Below, piece after piece: positions 25,520 through 34,835 of a DNA stretch of 64,000 nucleotides. A program made the translations under genes and the position numbers. Each line of letters opens with the position of its first letter. Position 1 is the first letter of the stretch. Under the pieces are notes generated by a model. That model saw only the letters and a program-made list of their open reading frames with translations, made no database searches and had not been told where the DNA came from. The DNA comes from CAMCXT01 sp040403315 (GTDB taxonomy: Bacteria; Bacteroidota; Bacteroidia; M30B66), in assembly GCA_040403315.1 (NCBI GenBank), contig JBBAKX010000001.1, positions 248,001 through 312,000 of the forward strand, written 5' to 3'.

Positions 25520-27178
25520 ATGAGAATTGCCCTTGCGCAACTAAATTTCCACATAGGGAATTTCGAAGAAAACACGCGAAAAATTATCAATCACATCAAC
25601 CTTTCAAAAGCTGAAGGCGTCGATTTGGTTGTTTTTCCTGAACTCGCTGTTTGCGGGTATCCTCCGCTAGATTTTCTTGAATTTAGCGACTTTATTGCGC
25701 GTTGTAACCATGCCATCAGCGAGATTGCTCAAGCATGTATTGGTGTTGCCGCGATCGTTGGAGCACCAACCGTAAATCCGCGGAGCGAAGGAAAAAACCT
25801 TTTCAATTCAGCTTATTTCTTTGAAAATGGCGCAGTGAGTCAGGTTGTCCACAAAACCCTGCTGCCCAACTACGATGTCTTCGACGAATACCGATACTTC
25901 GAACCCAACAGCGAGTTTAAGTGCGTGCCGTTTATGGGCAAAAAAATCGCACTCACCATCTGCGAAGACCTTTGGGATGTTGAAGAAGACAAAATGTACC
26001 GCCGGTGGCCAATGGATGAACTTATCCAACAGCAACCCGACTTCATCATTAACATTGCAGCTTCACCGTTTTCTGAAAACCATGCAGAAAACCGCAAGCG
26101 TGTTTTGCACCAAACGGCGAGCAAGTACAATTTGCCAGTGTTTTATGTGAACCATGCTGGTGCACAAACAGAACTAATTTTCGATGGTGGATCGCTAGTG
26201 ATGAACCGCGATGGCAATGTGGTAAACGAACTCGATTACTTCCGTGAAGACTTCCGCCACTTCGATCTCGATTGGGTGAAAACGGCCAAATTTGTCCCGT
26301 TTGCGGCCGAAAGCGCCTTTTCATCTCACCCAGAAATCACCATTTCTCGGGTGCACAGTGCACTCATTTTAGGCATTCGCGACTACTTTCGAAAAATGGG
26401 CTTCTCCAAAGCGATCCTCGGACTTTCAGGTGGAATCGATTCTGCAGTTGTTTACGCACTAGCGGCCGAAGCGCTCGGAGCAGAAAATGTACTTGGCGTT
26501 ATGTTGCCTTCTCAATATTCATCGGATCATTCCATCAACGATTCAGTGAAGTTGGCCGAAAATCTTGGTGGACGAATTGCTGAAGTACCCATCCAGAGTA
26601 CAGTTAACACCTTGCTGGACGAGCTAAACCCTCATTTCGAAAACAAGCCTACTGGACTAACCGAAGAAAATGTACAAGCCAGAATTCGTGCAGTCATGCT
26701 CATGGCTTTAAGCAACAAACACGGCTATATTTTACTCAATACTTCCAATAAATCCGAAGCCTCTGTTGGGTACGGAACGCTTTACGGCGACATGTGCGGC
26801 GGACTTTCAGTAATCGGCGATGTGTACAAAACACGCGTGTATCAGCTCGCTCAATACATCAACGGCGACCGTGAAATTATCCCCGAAAACATCCTCACCA
26901 AAGCACCCAGCGCCGAATTGAGGCCCGATCAAAAAGACTCCGATTCACTGCCCGAATACGACATCCTCGACCAAGTGCTTTTCCACTACATCGAGCTCCG
27001 TAAAGGCCCCGCCGAAATCATCGCTCTCGGTTTCGATGCAGCACTCGTAAACCGAATCTTGAAGTTAGTAAACACCAACGAATACAAGCGATACCAAACA
27101 CCTCCGGTGCTTCGTGTAACGCCCAAAGCCTTCGGGACAGGACGCAGAATGCCGATCGTTGGGAAATATCTTTCCTGA
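25520..27178 (+). CDS. nadE: Glutamine-dependent NAD+ synthetase
   Basis: A 552-residue two-domain enzyme converting deamido-NAD to NAD with glutamine-derived ammonia. The N-terminal nitrilase-fold amidase (about 1-255) shows the Glu-Lys-Cys triad in FPELAVCGYPP, HKTLLPNY and ICEDLW (Cys148). The C-terminal synthetase has the PP-loop GLSGGIDSAVV (Ser303 onward) and the NTSNKSEASVGYGTLYGD motif. It stands next to gldB-gldC, an arrangement known in flavobacteria. Quinolinate synthase of the same pathway is encoded at 62462. Confidence 0.97.
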   Translation: MRIALAQLNFHIGNFEENTRKIINHINLSKAEGVDLVVFPELAVCGYPPLDFLEFSDFIARCNHAISEIAQACIGVAAIVGAPTVNPRSEGKNLFNSAYFFENGAVSQVVHKTLLPNYDVFDEYRYFEPNSEFKCVPFMGKKIALTICEDLWDVEEDKMYRRWPMDELIQQQPDFIINIAASPFSENHAENRKRVLHQTASKYNLPVFYVNHAGAQTELIFDGGSLVMNRDGNVVNELDYFREDFRHFDLDWVKTAKFVPFAAESAFSSHPEITISRVHSALILGIRDYFRKMGFSKAILGLSGGIDSAVVYALAAEALGAENVLGVMLPSQYSSDHSINDSVKLAENLGGRIAEVPIQSTVNTLLDELNPHFENKPTGLTEENVQARIRAVMLMALSNKHGYILLNTSNKSEASVGYGTLYGDMCGGLSVIGDVYKTRVYQLAQYINGDREIIPENILTKAPSAELRPDQKDSDSLPEYDILDQVLFHYIELRKGPAEIIALGFDAALVNRILKLVNTNEYKRYQTPPVLRVTPKAFGTGRRMPIVGKYLS

Positions 27179-27183
27179 TTTTT

Positions 27184-27256
27184 TGGGGCTTCCCTTCCGC
27201 AAGCTACAGGTCGGGCTTTCGCCCTGATGGGGCTCAATCCCTAAGCCGGGCATCCA
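27184..27256. repeat. GC-rich intergenic repeat element (Bacteroidota REP-like)
   Basis: The gap between nadE and the TonB receptor gene holds about 70 GC-rich bases unlike the surroundings, with GGTCGGGCTTTCGCCC (internal hairpin GGGC-TTTC-GCCC) and CTCAATCCCTAAGCCGGGC. This wording (GGTCGGGCTTTCGC, CAATCCCTAA) recurs between genes in many Bacteroidota genomes as I recall. Only one copy is seen in this window. It may also act as a convergent terminator. Confidence 0.5.
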
Positions 27257-27261
27257 ACTCC

Positions 27262-29724
27262 TTAAAATCCTACCGTTAACTGTAAAGCAGTTGTGCGTGG
27301 CGACTCAATCGACATCGGACGAAGTGCGTACTCGGCGTTCAATAAATTGTTCACAATAAACGAAAACGCAATCTTATCGGTCGCCTTGTAAATCAAACGC
27401 GCATCAAATACCCAGACACCATCGTTGTTTGCTTCACGGTAAGGCTTTAATCCTGGCTTAGGCTCTCCTAAAATCCCTAAGAAATCGTCAAGGTCTTCAA
27501 AAATCTTATCGATATTCTGCATGTTGCTATTGTAACGGCAGCTTCCACCTATAGTCCATGCTCCTCGAGAAAACTCAACATCTGCCTTAAACAAATGCTG
27601 GAAACGGTACTTCAACAAATAACCAGTCGAGTCTGACGAAGATGTAGAATATGTTACCGGCTCTCCGGCATAATCAACTGGATAAGGTTTGTTTGGTTGC
27701 AAAGCAATTGGTAAAGTGTATGTGTAACCGGTCAAAATCGATATAGTGTTTTTTCCAATCATGCCAGTTCCGGCGATCGATGCGTCCCAACCTGTAACTT
27801 TTGTTTCGCCAATATTCAACGACGCGAAGCCCAATCCAAAAAGCTGGTTCGGATCTAATGGGCCAAACTTTCCGAAATTAAACTCAATGTTGTCTTCAAA
27901 TCGTTGGATAAACCACACCAAATCAGCGTATGCCTTAAAACCACCAATTTTAAATCCTTGCTTCACGCCTACTTCAGCATTCCAAGAACTCTCTGATTTA
28001 AGACTGTCGTTCGGATAAATCAAAATTGGTCCCACACGGGTTTTGATAAATTTCTCCGCAATTGTAGGGAAGCGGTATCCTTGTCCGAATGATGCCCGCA
28101 AGAATGTGGCTTTGTGCAACTGCAAGTTCATCCCGGCTCGAAAAACTGGCTTTCCTTCGGTGCTAACTGCAACAGAATCGCCTTCGTTAAACCGCGGACT
28201 ACTAATCGAAAAATGCTCATAACGGGCACCCGCACTTAGCGTAAGTCGATCCCAGAATGTTCGTTCGAGCTGTAAATATGCGGCTACGTTTCTGCTGCCA
28301 GATGAAGCTTGTGCGTTCACTGTATCAGATAGATTTCCTTTGTACAAATCCGAAACACCAAACGTGTACGAATGCAAAGCTCCTGCGGTAAATAAGGTTC
28401 CCTTCAGAAAGCCTGACGTGAAATTCTTCTGAGCTTGGTATTCACTGTAAAACAAATCACTTTTGTTCGCTTGGTTGTTGTCGTTGTTGTTGTTCAGGTG
28501 GAAAAAGCGATTTCTCAAAGTATGTCTGAAACCCTTTTTACCAATGTAAGTCACGAAAGGATCTACATAATAAACACTCTGCAAGGTCAATGTAACCGAA
28601 CCTGGATACGATCGATACATTCCTGTATCGGCATTAAACCAAATCAAGGTTCCCGTTGATCGGGAAAGCATCCCGTTAAAGTTTACACCAAAAGATAAGC
28701 CTTCCACTTTCTTGCTGCGGTACCTCAAATTTGCATTGATTCTCGCTCGGTTTTCAAACTCTCCGCGCTGTTCAGCAAATGGATTAAAAGTGGTGTCGGT
28801 TACATCAACTGGAGATGCTGCTTTGAATCCATTATCGTTGTAGAAATTTCCTCCTACAACTACGTCCAAATTTCCCACCTTTCGCGAATGGAAAAAGTTT
28901 ACTCCTGAATAAGTTGGATTGTTATCGCCCCAATAAATCGCATCCTTGTTTCTTGGATTGTTGTAAACGCCAGAAAACACATTCACTTTCGTTTGTGGTT
29001 TGTCGCGCGGATAAGCAGTTCTAATATTCAACACACCACTTAAAGCTGCCGATCCGTAAAGTACAGATGATGCTCCTTTGATCACCTCAACCTGCTCGAT
29101 GTTTTCAACCGGAATAAAGCCCCAACTTGGTCGTCCAGCATCTCCAGAAAGCAACGGTAGGTCATCTACCAAAATCATTACTCGGCTGCCGGCGCCAAAA
29201 CTATAACCGCTTCCACTGCGAATTTGAGGTTCATTGTCAACAATACTCACACCCGGAACTTGCTGTAAGGCATTGTCGATTGAAGTGGTATTCTTGTTTT
29301 CAATAATATTTGGCTTGAGCACCTCCAAACTCACAGTGAGTCGCTCAATATTCTGTTCATACTTACCCGCAGTAGTAACAAATGTTTCTAGCTCTTTCGA
29401 TTCGCTTTCGAGTACAATATTCAACGAGAGTTGTTCATTCGGTTTGATATCGATAGCCTTTTCAACGGTTTTGAAACCAATTTGTCGAAACATAACAGTC
29501 CGCGTTCCCGGCATTACACTAAGCTTATAATTGCCGTTGATGTCGGTAATAATTCCTGATGTTTCTGCCCCAACAGCATATACTGCAACGGCGGGTAACA
29601 ACTCTCCGTTTGCATCTTTCACGACTCCAGAAATCTGCGCTCTCTCCACTTGTGCAACAACAGATTGTGCACAAAAAAGAAAATAAAGCAACCAAATGGA
29701 ATTAAAAATACGATTTGTCAACAT
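27262..29724 (-). CDS. TonB-dependent outer-membrane receptor
   Basis: An 820-residue protein. After the signal peptide (to VVAQ) comes a carboxypeptidase-D regulatory-like domain (about 25-110: ISGVVKDANGELLPAVAVY), then the plug domain (about 120-235: NALQQVPGVSIVDNEPQ, RVMILVDDLPLL, IEQVEVIKGASSVLYGSAALSGV) and a large beta barrel ending ALQLTVGF with terminal Phe. It imports a large or scarce ligand with energy from TonB; the ligand (siderophore, vitamin or sugar) cannot be told from the sequence. No SusD partner is adjacent. The ATG at 29724 is preferred over a TTG at 29730. Confidence 0.93.
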   Translation of the reverse strand: MLTNRIFNSIWLLYFLFCAQSVVAQVERAQISGVVKDANGELLPAVAVYAVGAETSGIITDINGNYKLSVMPGTRTVMFRQIGFKTVEKAIDIKPNEQLSLNIVLESESKELETFVTTAGKYEQNIERLTVSLEVLKPNIIENKNTTSIDNALQQVPGVSIVDNEPQIRSGSGYSFGAGSRVMILVDDLPLLSGDAGRPSWGFIPVENIEQVEVIKGASSVLYGSAALSGVLNIRTAYPRDKPQTKVNVFSGVYNNPRNKDAIYWGDNNPTYSGVNFFHSRKVGNLDVVVGGNFYNDNGFKAASPVDVTDTTFNPFAEQRGEFENRARINANLRYRSKKVEGLSFGVNFNGMLSRSTGTLIWFNADTGMYRSYPGSVTLTLQSVYYVDPFVTYIGKKGFRHTLRNRFFHLNNNNDNNQANKSDLFYSEYQAQKNFTSGFLKGTLFTAGALHSYTFGVSDLYKGNLSDTVNAQASSGSRNVAAYLQLERTFWDRLTLSAGARYEHFSISSPRFNEGDSVAVSTEGKPVFRAGMNLQLHKATFLRASFGQGYRFPTIAEKFIKTRVGPILIYPNDSLKSESSWNAEVGVKQGFKIGGFKAYADLVWFIQRFEDNIEFNFGKFGPLDPNQLFGLGFASLNIGETKVTGWDASIAGTGMIGKNTISILTGYTYTLPIALQPNKPYPVDYAGEPVTYSTSSSDSTGYLLKYRFQHLFKADVEFSRGAWTIGGSCRYNSNMQNIDKIFEDLDDFLGILGEPKPGLKPYREANNDGVWVFDARLIYKATDKIAFSFIVNNLLNAEYALRPMSIESPRTTALQLTVGF

Positions 29725-29778
29725 ATTCAATGCCTACGTTCTTGATTTGTAACTTGCAATGTACAAAATCTTCAATGC

Positions 29779-30885
29779 GTGCAGCCATCCGACGAACTTC
29801 TTCACACCATCGCTTTGTCATTATTGCCAGGCGTTGGGCACATTACAGCCCGAAAAATTCTTCAAACGTCGGGAACTGCTTCCGAATTTTTCAGGGAGTT
29901 AAAGAAAGGAAGCTTCAAAGATTTTAAACAACGCTGGCTCCGCGACAACAGTGTTAGAGAAACTTATTTTCGAGCTGAACGCGAGTTAGAGAGTATCCAA
30001 AAATACCAGATCAACTGTTTAACACTAAACGATCCTGAATATCCTCGACGATTAAATGCATGCGACGATGGACCAGTGGTGTTGTATACGCGTGGCGAAA
30101 TGGACCTGAATGCGCCGCGCTTTGTTGCACTAGTTGGCACCCGTAAGGCTACACCTTATGGAATTAGGGCTACAGAAGAACTAGTTAATCAGCTCGAGCT
30201 TCATCAATGCACCTTAATTAGTGGATTGGCTTATGGAATCGATACAGCAGCACATCGATACGCTCGGGATTCTGGCATTCAGAATATTGCCGCCTTGGCA
30301 CATGGGCTCGACCGCGTTTATCCCAGCTCGAATAAAAATCTGGCTAGAGCAATGGAAAGCTTTGGCGGTTTGGTAAGCGACTTTCCTACTGGAACGAAAC
30401 CCGATCGAGTGAATTTCCCCATTCGAAATCGAATCATTGCGGGACTTGCTGATGCAGTAGTGGTCGTTGAGGCAGCCTCATCCGGCGGAGCGCTCATAAC
30501 TGCCGATATTGCTACATCTTATCACCGTGATGTATTTGCAGTTCCAGGAAGGGTTACCGACGACTATTCGAATGGATGCAATTTGCTCATTCGGAACAAC
30601 CGTGCTGCGATTTTAACCCAGGCGAAAGACCTGTCTTGGCATCTCGGATGGAAATCTTCTCCAAAACAACCCGTTGCTATTCAAACAAAGATTCAAATCG
30701 AACTTACCGACAACGAAGAATTATTGCTCAAATTAGTCCGTCAGGGCGTTCAAGAGCTCGATCAAATTCTTAGAAACACCGATATGCGGATCAACCACGT
30801 TACAGCAAGTCTCCTCTCTTTGGAGTTTAAGGGTATGATCAAATCTCTGCCTGGCAAAACTTGGCAGATAACAGGAAATGGGTAG
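29779..30885 (+). CDS. dprA: DNA-processing protein DprA (Smf)
   Basis: A 368-residue protein that loads RecA onto incoming single-stranded DNA during natural transformation. N-terminal helical domain (about 1-70), Rossmann-like core with ARFVALVGTRKAT-type motif (seen as VGTRKATPYG), SGLAYGIDTAAHR, ALAHGLDRVYP and ASSGGALITADIA, and a C-terminal winged-helix domain (about 305-368). GTG start; no ATG in frame would preserve the N-terminal domain. Divergent from the TonB receptor and convergent with the ABC-F gene. Confidence 0.95.
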   Translation: MQPSDELLHTIALSLLPGVGHITARKILQTSGTASEFFRELKKGSFKDFKQRWLRDNSVRETYFRAERELESIQKYQINCLTLNDPEYPRRLNACDDGPVVLYTRGEMDLNAPRFVALVGTRKATPYGIRATEELVNQLELHQCTLISGLAYGIDTAAHRYARDSGIQNIAALAHGLDRVYPSSNKNLARAMESFGGLVSDFPTGTKPDRVNFPIRNRIIAGLADAVVVVEAASSGGALITADIATSYHRDVFAVPGRVTDDYSNGCNLLIRNNRAAILTQAKDLSWHLGWKSSPKQPVAIQTKIQIELTDNEELLLKLVRQGVQELDQILRNTDMRINHVTASLLSLEFKGMIKSLPGKTWQITGNG

Positions 30886-30888
30886 AAC

Positions 30889-32826
30889 TTATCTAGATAG
30901 TTCTTCCTGGCGTTCGATCATCTGTTCCCATTGAGCCACTAAATCATCAAGCTCCTTCTTGCGAAGTTCATGTGCCTTCAATAGCTTTTGCGACTCTTCT
31001 GGCTTAGCATACACATCTGGGTCTGCCAATTGAGTTTCAAGCTCAGCAACGGCATTTTCAAGTTCCGAGATTTTTGTTTCAGTGTTGCGAATCTTGTTTT
31101 GCAGCTGCTTCAGTTCCTTGTCGTTGTTCGGATTTCTCTGTTCAACAACCTTTTCTTGTTGCTTTTTTTCTTGCTGCACAACCTTTTCGGCTTTTACTTG
31201 CTCGAGTTGTTTCAGTGTATCGAGTTTTCGACTTTGCAAGAATTCAAAAATGCCTCCAGGGAATTCTTTGATCTTTCCTTCTTTAAACTCAACCACCTTA
31301 TTGCACAAGCCATCCAAGAACTCCCTATCGTGCGATACAAGAATCATCGTTCCGTTGTACTGTTGCAGCGCCGACTTCAAAATGTCTTTCGAGCGCATAT
31401 CGAGGTGATTGGTTGGCTCATCGAGCACCAATAAATTCACAGGCTCCAACAACAACCTAGCAAGCGACAATCTACCCTTTTCACCACCCGAAAGCACCTG
31501 AACTTTTTTGTCTACTGTTTCGCCGCTAAACAAGAATGAACCAAGAATATTGCGAAGCTGCATCGTAGTAACATTCCGCGCCACGCTTTCAAGTGTCTCT
31601 AGGACAGAAGCTTTAGGATCAAGCAATTCTGCCTGGTTTTGAGCGAAATATCCCAAGTTAACGTTGTGCCCGAGTTCAACTTTCCCTTCACAACTGAGAT
31701 TTCCAGTAATGATTTTGGAAAGGGTTGTTTTGCCTTCTCCATTTCGACCCACAAAAGCGATTTTATCGCCTCGTTCCACCATCAAGTCGAGCCCTTTCAA
31801 AATCTGTTTCTCGCCGAAGCTTTTCTTTACTTCTTCAACGTGAACTACAACTTTACCAGATCGAGGAGCATCAGGGAAACGAAAGTGCATCGCAGCCGTG
31901 TCTTCCTGTTCTACTTCGATGCGTTCAACTTTATCCAATTGCTTAATGCGCGATTGCACTTGAACGGCTTTCGAAGCTTTGGCTCTGAAACGATCGATGA
32001 ACTTCTCGGTATCATCAATCATTTTTTTCTGATTCATGTAAGCCGCCATCTGCTGATCTCTTCGCTCTTTCCTAAGAACTACGTAGCGGCTGTAAGAGGC
32101 TTTATAATCCTCAATTTTCCCAAGTGTAATTTCGATTGTTCGAATAGTAACAGCGTCGAGAAATGCCCTGTCGTGCGACACCAAAACAACAGCTCCCGGA
32201 TAGGTTGAAAGAAAACCTTCTAACCATTGAATCGACTCTATGTCGAGGTGATTCGTAGGCTCATCGAGGAGCACTGCATCGGGCATTTGAAGTAAGATCT
32301 TTGCCAACTCAACGCGCATTTTCCAGCCACCTGAAAACTCATCCATTTGGCGATGTAGGTCTGCGTGAGAAAACCCTAATCCAAGAAGAATCTTCTCAGT
32401 TTCTCCATCAATACTTCCTGTGCCCAATAATGAAAGCCGCTGTCCAACTTCGTTTAGCCTTTCAATGATTGCATGGTACTCTTCCGTTTCATAATCGGTG
32501 CGAGTTTCAAGCTGCTTACTTAAATCATTGAGTTCGCCTCCCAATTCCAGCACTTCTTTAAATGCCGTTTTTGCTTCTTCGAAAATCGTTTTGCCAGATG
32601 CGTGCTTCATTTCCTGAGGCAAGTATCCAATTCGATAGCCATTCGGCACCGATATCGTGCCTTTGGTTGGCTCTTGCATCCTAGCAATAATTTTTAACAT
32701 GGTTGATTTTCCTGCACCGTTCTTCCCGGTGAGACCAACCTTATCGCGGGGCTGAATCATAAATGAGATGTCCTCAAACAATGGTTTGCCACCAAATAAT
32801 ACTGAAAGATTTCCTACTGTGATCAT
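30889..32826 (-). CDS. ABC-F family ATPase (ribosome-associated)
   Basis: A 645-residue soluble protein with two ABC domains and no membrane segment. Domain 1: Walker A GKNGAGKST, signature FSGGWKMR, Walker B VLLDEPTNHLD. Then the ABC-F linker with two long helices (about 240-300). Domain 2: GRNGEGKTT, LSGGEKGR, LVLDEPTNHLD. A charged C-terminal coiled coil (about 545-640) is present, as in Uup/YbiT-like members. Such proteins act on the ribosome in translation or antibiotic protection, rather than in transport. The exact subgroup is not decided. Confidence 0.93.
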   Translation of the reverse strand: MITVGNLSVLFGGKPLFEDISFMIQPRDKVGLTGKNGAGKSTMLKIIARMQEPTKGTISVPNGYRIGYLPQEMKHASGKTIFEEAKTAFKEVLELGGELNDLSKQLETRTDYETEEYHAIIERLNEVGQRLSLLGTGSIDGETEKILLGLGFSHADLHRQMDEFSGGWKMRVELAKILLQMPDAVLLDEPTNHLDIESIQWLEGFLSTYPGAVVLVSHDRAFLDAVTIRTIEITLGKIEDYKASYSRYVVLRKERRDQQMAAYMNQKKMIDDTEKFIDRFRAKASKAVQVQSRIKQLDKVERIEVEQEDTAAMHFRFPDAPRSGKVVVHVEEVKKSFGEKQILKGLDLMVERGDKIAFVGRNGEGKTTLSKIITGNLSCEGKVELGHNVNLGYFAQNQAELLDPKASVLETLESVARNVTTMQLRNILGSFLFSGETVDKKVQVLSGGEKGRLSLARLLLEPVNLLVLDEPTNHLDMRSKDILKSALQQYNGTMILVSHDREFLDGLCNKVVEFKEGKIKEFPGGIFEFLQSRKLDTLKQLEQVKAEKVVQQEKKQQEKVVEQRNPNNDKELKQLQNKIRNTETKISELENAVAELETQLADPDVYAKPEESQKLLKAHELRKKELDDLVAQWEQMIERQEELSR

Positions 32827-32916
32827 TTAGCGGCAAAGGTAATCCGCTTAACCAGCTTTTCTGACAGCAATCATCAAATTGTGATATTAATCATGTACTG
32901 CTTAAAAACTTCAATC

Positions 32917-32924
32917 TACATTTG
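32917..32924 (+). promoter_or_regulatory. Candidate -7 box (TACATTTG) for the DUF983 gene
   Basis: TACATTTG matches TAnnTTTG and lies 17 bases before the ATG at 32942. The -33 element is not clear. Confidence 0.45.
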
Positions 32925-32941
32925 CAGTAAATTCAATCACA

Positions 32942-33367
32942 ATGGCGTTCAGTTCTTCAAAATTATATTCGGTTGTTGCTCAAACTTGCCCGAAATGCCA
33001 CCAAGGCTCATTGTTCATCAATAAGAATCCATATAAAATTGAAAACTGGGACAAGATGCACGCCGACTGTCCGGTTTGTGCACTTCACTTCGAAAGAGAA
33101 CCCGGATTTTTTCAAGGATCCATGTATGTTTCTTATGGCCTCGGTGTAGCGCTAAGTGTTGCCGTTGTAATGGTAAATTTCATGTTTGGCTTCGATCCTA
33201 TAAGATACTTCATCACCAACACACTTGCTTTATTGGGGCTTGCTCCGTTGTTGTTTCGGTGGTCACGAGCGATTTATCTAAATGTTTTCGTTGCTTTCGA
33301 TCCGAAAGCCAAAAGATCAAACGGTCAAAGCGCTTCCGATTCTATGATCAGCCATCCCGGCGCTTGA
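32942..33367 (+). CDS. DUF983-family membrane protein
   Basis: A 141-residue protein. Two CxxC pairs in the N-terminal part (QTCPKCHQGSLF and DCPVCALHF) form a likely zinc ribbon, and two membrane helices follow (about 62-82 and 90-110), the layout of DUF983. The function of the family is unknown. The last 43 bases overlap the convergent NAD(P)-binding gene. Confidence 0.85.
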   Translation: MAFSSSKLYSVVAQTCPKCHQGSLFINKNPYKIENWDKMHADCPVCALHFEREPGFFQGSMYVSYGLGVALSVAVVMVNFMFGFDPIRYFITNTLALLGLAPLLFRWSRAIYLNVFVAFDPKAKRSNGQSASDSMISHPGA

Positions 33368-33960
33368 TTTTTTGCCACACGAATCATAGCATCTGCCACT
33401 TTTTCAACATGAACGGCCCGGTATCTTTTTAATTTTCCAATCAAAATAGGCCGTAGCATTTTCATAAAAAACAACCCGATCTTTTCCCCCAATCGGAATT
33501 CCTTTCTTGGCCCAGCAAGGATAGAGGGCCTAAACGTGCACTTCGAAGAAATTTTCGATTTCCGCAGAAACTCCTCAGCCTCTCCTTTACAGCTTAAATA
33601 AAAATTGCCCGATAGAACATTGGCTCCTAATGAAGACTGTAAGACAAAGCTCCTCGATTGGCATTTTTCAGCCATTGTAATTAGTTGTTGTGGTAAGACA
33701 ACATCAACTTGGCGAAACGCTTGTTTGCTTCCTGCTTTATTGATCGTGGTGCCCAAACAGCAGAAAAAACAATCAGGATTTTCCGGCAAATCGATCGCAG
33801 AAAAATCATCGGAAAAAACTATTTCATGAAGTTTTGAAGAGGCTATTCCTGTTGGTTTACGAACCAATGCATACACCTTAATCATAGTCGGATCTTGCAG
33901 AAGTTTAGCGACCAAAAATGAGCCAGTAAGCCCCGTGGCTCCAGCTATACAAGCTACCAT
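33325..33960 (-). CDS. NAD(P)-binding Rossmann protein (atypical SDR)
   Basis: A 211-residue protein with the dinucleotide-binding motif AGATGLTGSFL at the N-terminus and the later CCLGTTINKAGSKQAFRQVD segment, like HTATIP2/YwnB-type atypical short-chain dehydrogenases. The substrate is unknown. The start ATG overlaps the stop of the upstream barrel gene by one base (TAATG), so the two are translationally coupled. Its 3' end overlaps the convergent DUF983 gene. Confidence 0.85.
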   Translation of the reverse strand: MVACIAGATGLTGSFLVAKLLQDPTMIKVYALVRKPTGIASSKLHEIVFSDDFSAIDLPENPDCFFCCLGTTINKAGSKQAFRQVDVVLPQQLITMAEKCQSRSFVLQSSLGANVLSGNFYLSCKGEAEEFLRKSKISSKCTFRPSILAGPRKEFRLGEKIGLFFMKMLRPILIGKLKRYRAVHVEKVADAMIRVAKNQAPGWLIIESEAL

Positions 33961-34718
33961 TAGTTTTTCTTCAACCGTTTCACATAATACTTGTACCCTC
34001 TGTTACGGTTGGAGTAATACTTGTTGAACTTATAAATCCCCATTATGTATGCACCAGCCCAAAATCTTTTGGTAGTTGAATAACTAATCAATTCGGTGTT
34101 GTTTAAGCGAATGTCTGAAAATGTATAACCAGTTCGAAATGTACCGATCATAGCAAACGATTCAGTGAAATTGTAAAAACAGCCAATGCCAATAACTCCC
34201 GAATAAGTGATTGGTCGAAAATCATGTTTTGAAAGAACTGGATAATTTGGGTTTTCGACTCTGCTTTCTTCAGCTACAACGTTGGCCTTTCGTAAAAAAG
34301 AAATCTGCGGCCCTAAATCTAATGTGAACCCTTGGTGGTGGCTCGGGCAAAAATTAAAAAGCAAAGGAACATCAATGTAATCTAGTTTAGTTCTGAATCG
34401 ATAATACACTTCTGGTTTTGCAGCGCCGCCTCCAGGGTAAACCTTGTAGGATTGGCCAATTCTTGAGAAGTTGAGTTCGGTTTTGATTCCGTACATTTTT
34501 CGATAATAGTAACCACCATAATCAAAGTAAAAAGCCCCCATCAATCCGCCACCCATTGCTCCAGAAAACACGTAAACGGAGTCATCACCTACAAAATCAA
34601 TATCCTTATTAAGTAGATAGTTGTTGTAATAAGAAAGCCCTCCTCCTAAGTGCAAGGTTTGTGCACTAAGAATAGATGAATGTGCAAAGAAAAGGAGAAG
34701 GCAAATGATTATGCGCAT
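33960..34718 (-). CDS. Outer-membrane beta-barrel protein (PorT-like fold)
   Basis: A 252-residue protein with signal peptide (ICLLLFFAHSSILSAQ). The mature part alternates strands with tyrosine-rich turns (FDYGGYYYRKMYGIKTELNFSRIG, DYIDVPLLFNFCPSH-like text, FAMIGTFRTGYTF). It ends in a basic tail (KYYVKRLKKN). Likely a small porin-like barrel of unknown role, translationally coupled to the downstream NAD(P)-binding protein gene. Confidence 0.7.
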   Translation of the reverse strand: MRIIICLLLFFAHSSILSAQTLHLGGGLSYYNNYLLNKDIDFVGDDSVYVFSGAMGGGLMGAFYFDYGGYYYRKMYGIKTELNFSRIGQSYKVYPGGGAAKPEVYYRFRTKLDYIDVPLLFNFCPSHHQGFTLDLGPQISFLRKANVVAEESRVENPNYPVLSKHDFRPITYSGVIGIGCFYNFTESFAMIGTFRTGYTFSDIRLNNTELISYSTTKRFWAGAYIMGIYKFNKYYSNRNRGYKYYVKRLKKN

Positions 34719-34784
34719 AGTGTGGTTTTGCTAACTTACAAAAAAAAAGTTCGAATGCACATTGTTTTCAGCCTTGCATAAACG

Positions 34785-34818
34785 AAAAAGCCCCTGAAGT
34801 AAGATTCAGGGGCTTTTT
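34785..34818 (-). terminator. Rho-independent terminator of the groES-groEL transcript
   Basis: AAAAAGCCCCTGAA (34785-34798) and TTCAGGGGCTTTTT (34805-34818) form a perfect stem with a six-base loop. On the minus strand a T-run follows the GC-rich stem. It begins 18 bases after the groEL stop and could also terminate in the opposite direction. Confidence 0.92.
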
Positions 34819-34835
34819 ATCAGAATTTAACTCAA

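Noticed and set aside
31082..32208. Long open frames on the plus strand inside the ABC-F gene (31082-31408, 31639-32208)
   Set aside because: They are antisense shadows of a well-conserved ATPase; the predicted proteins are Phe/Ser/Cys-rich with no motif or start signal.
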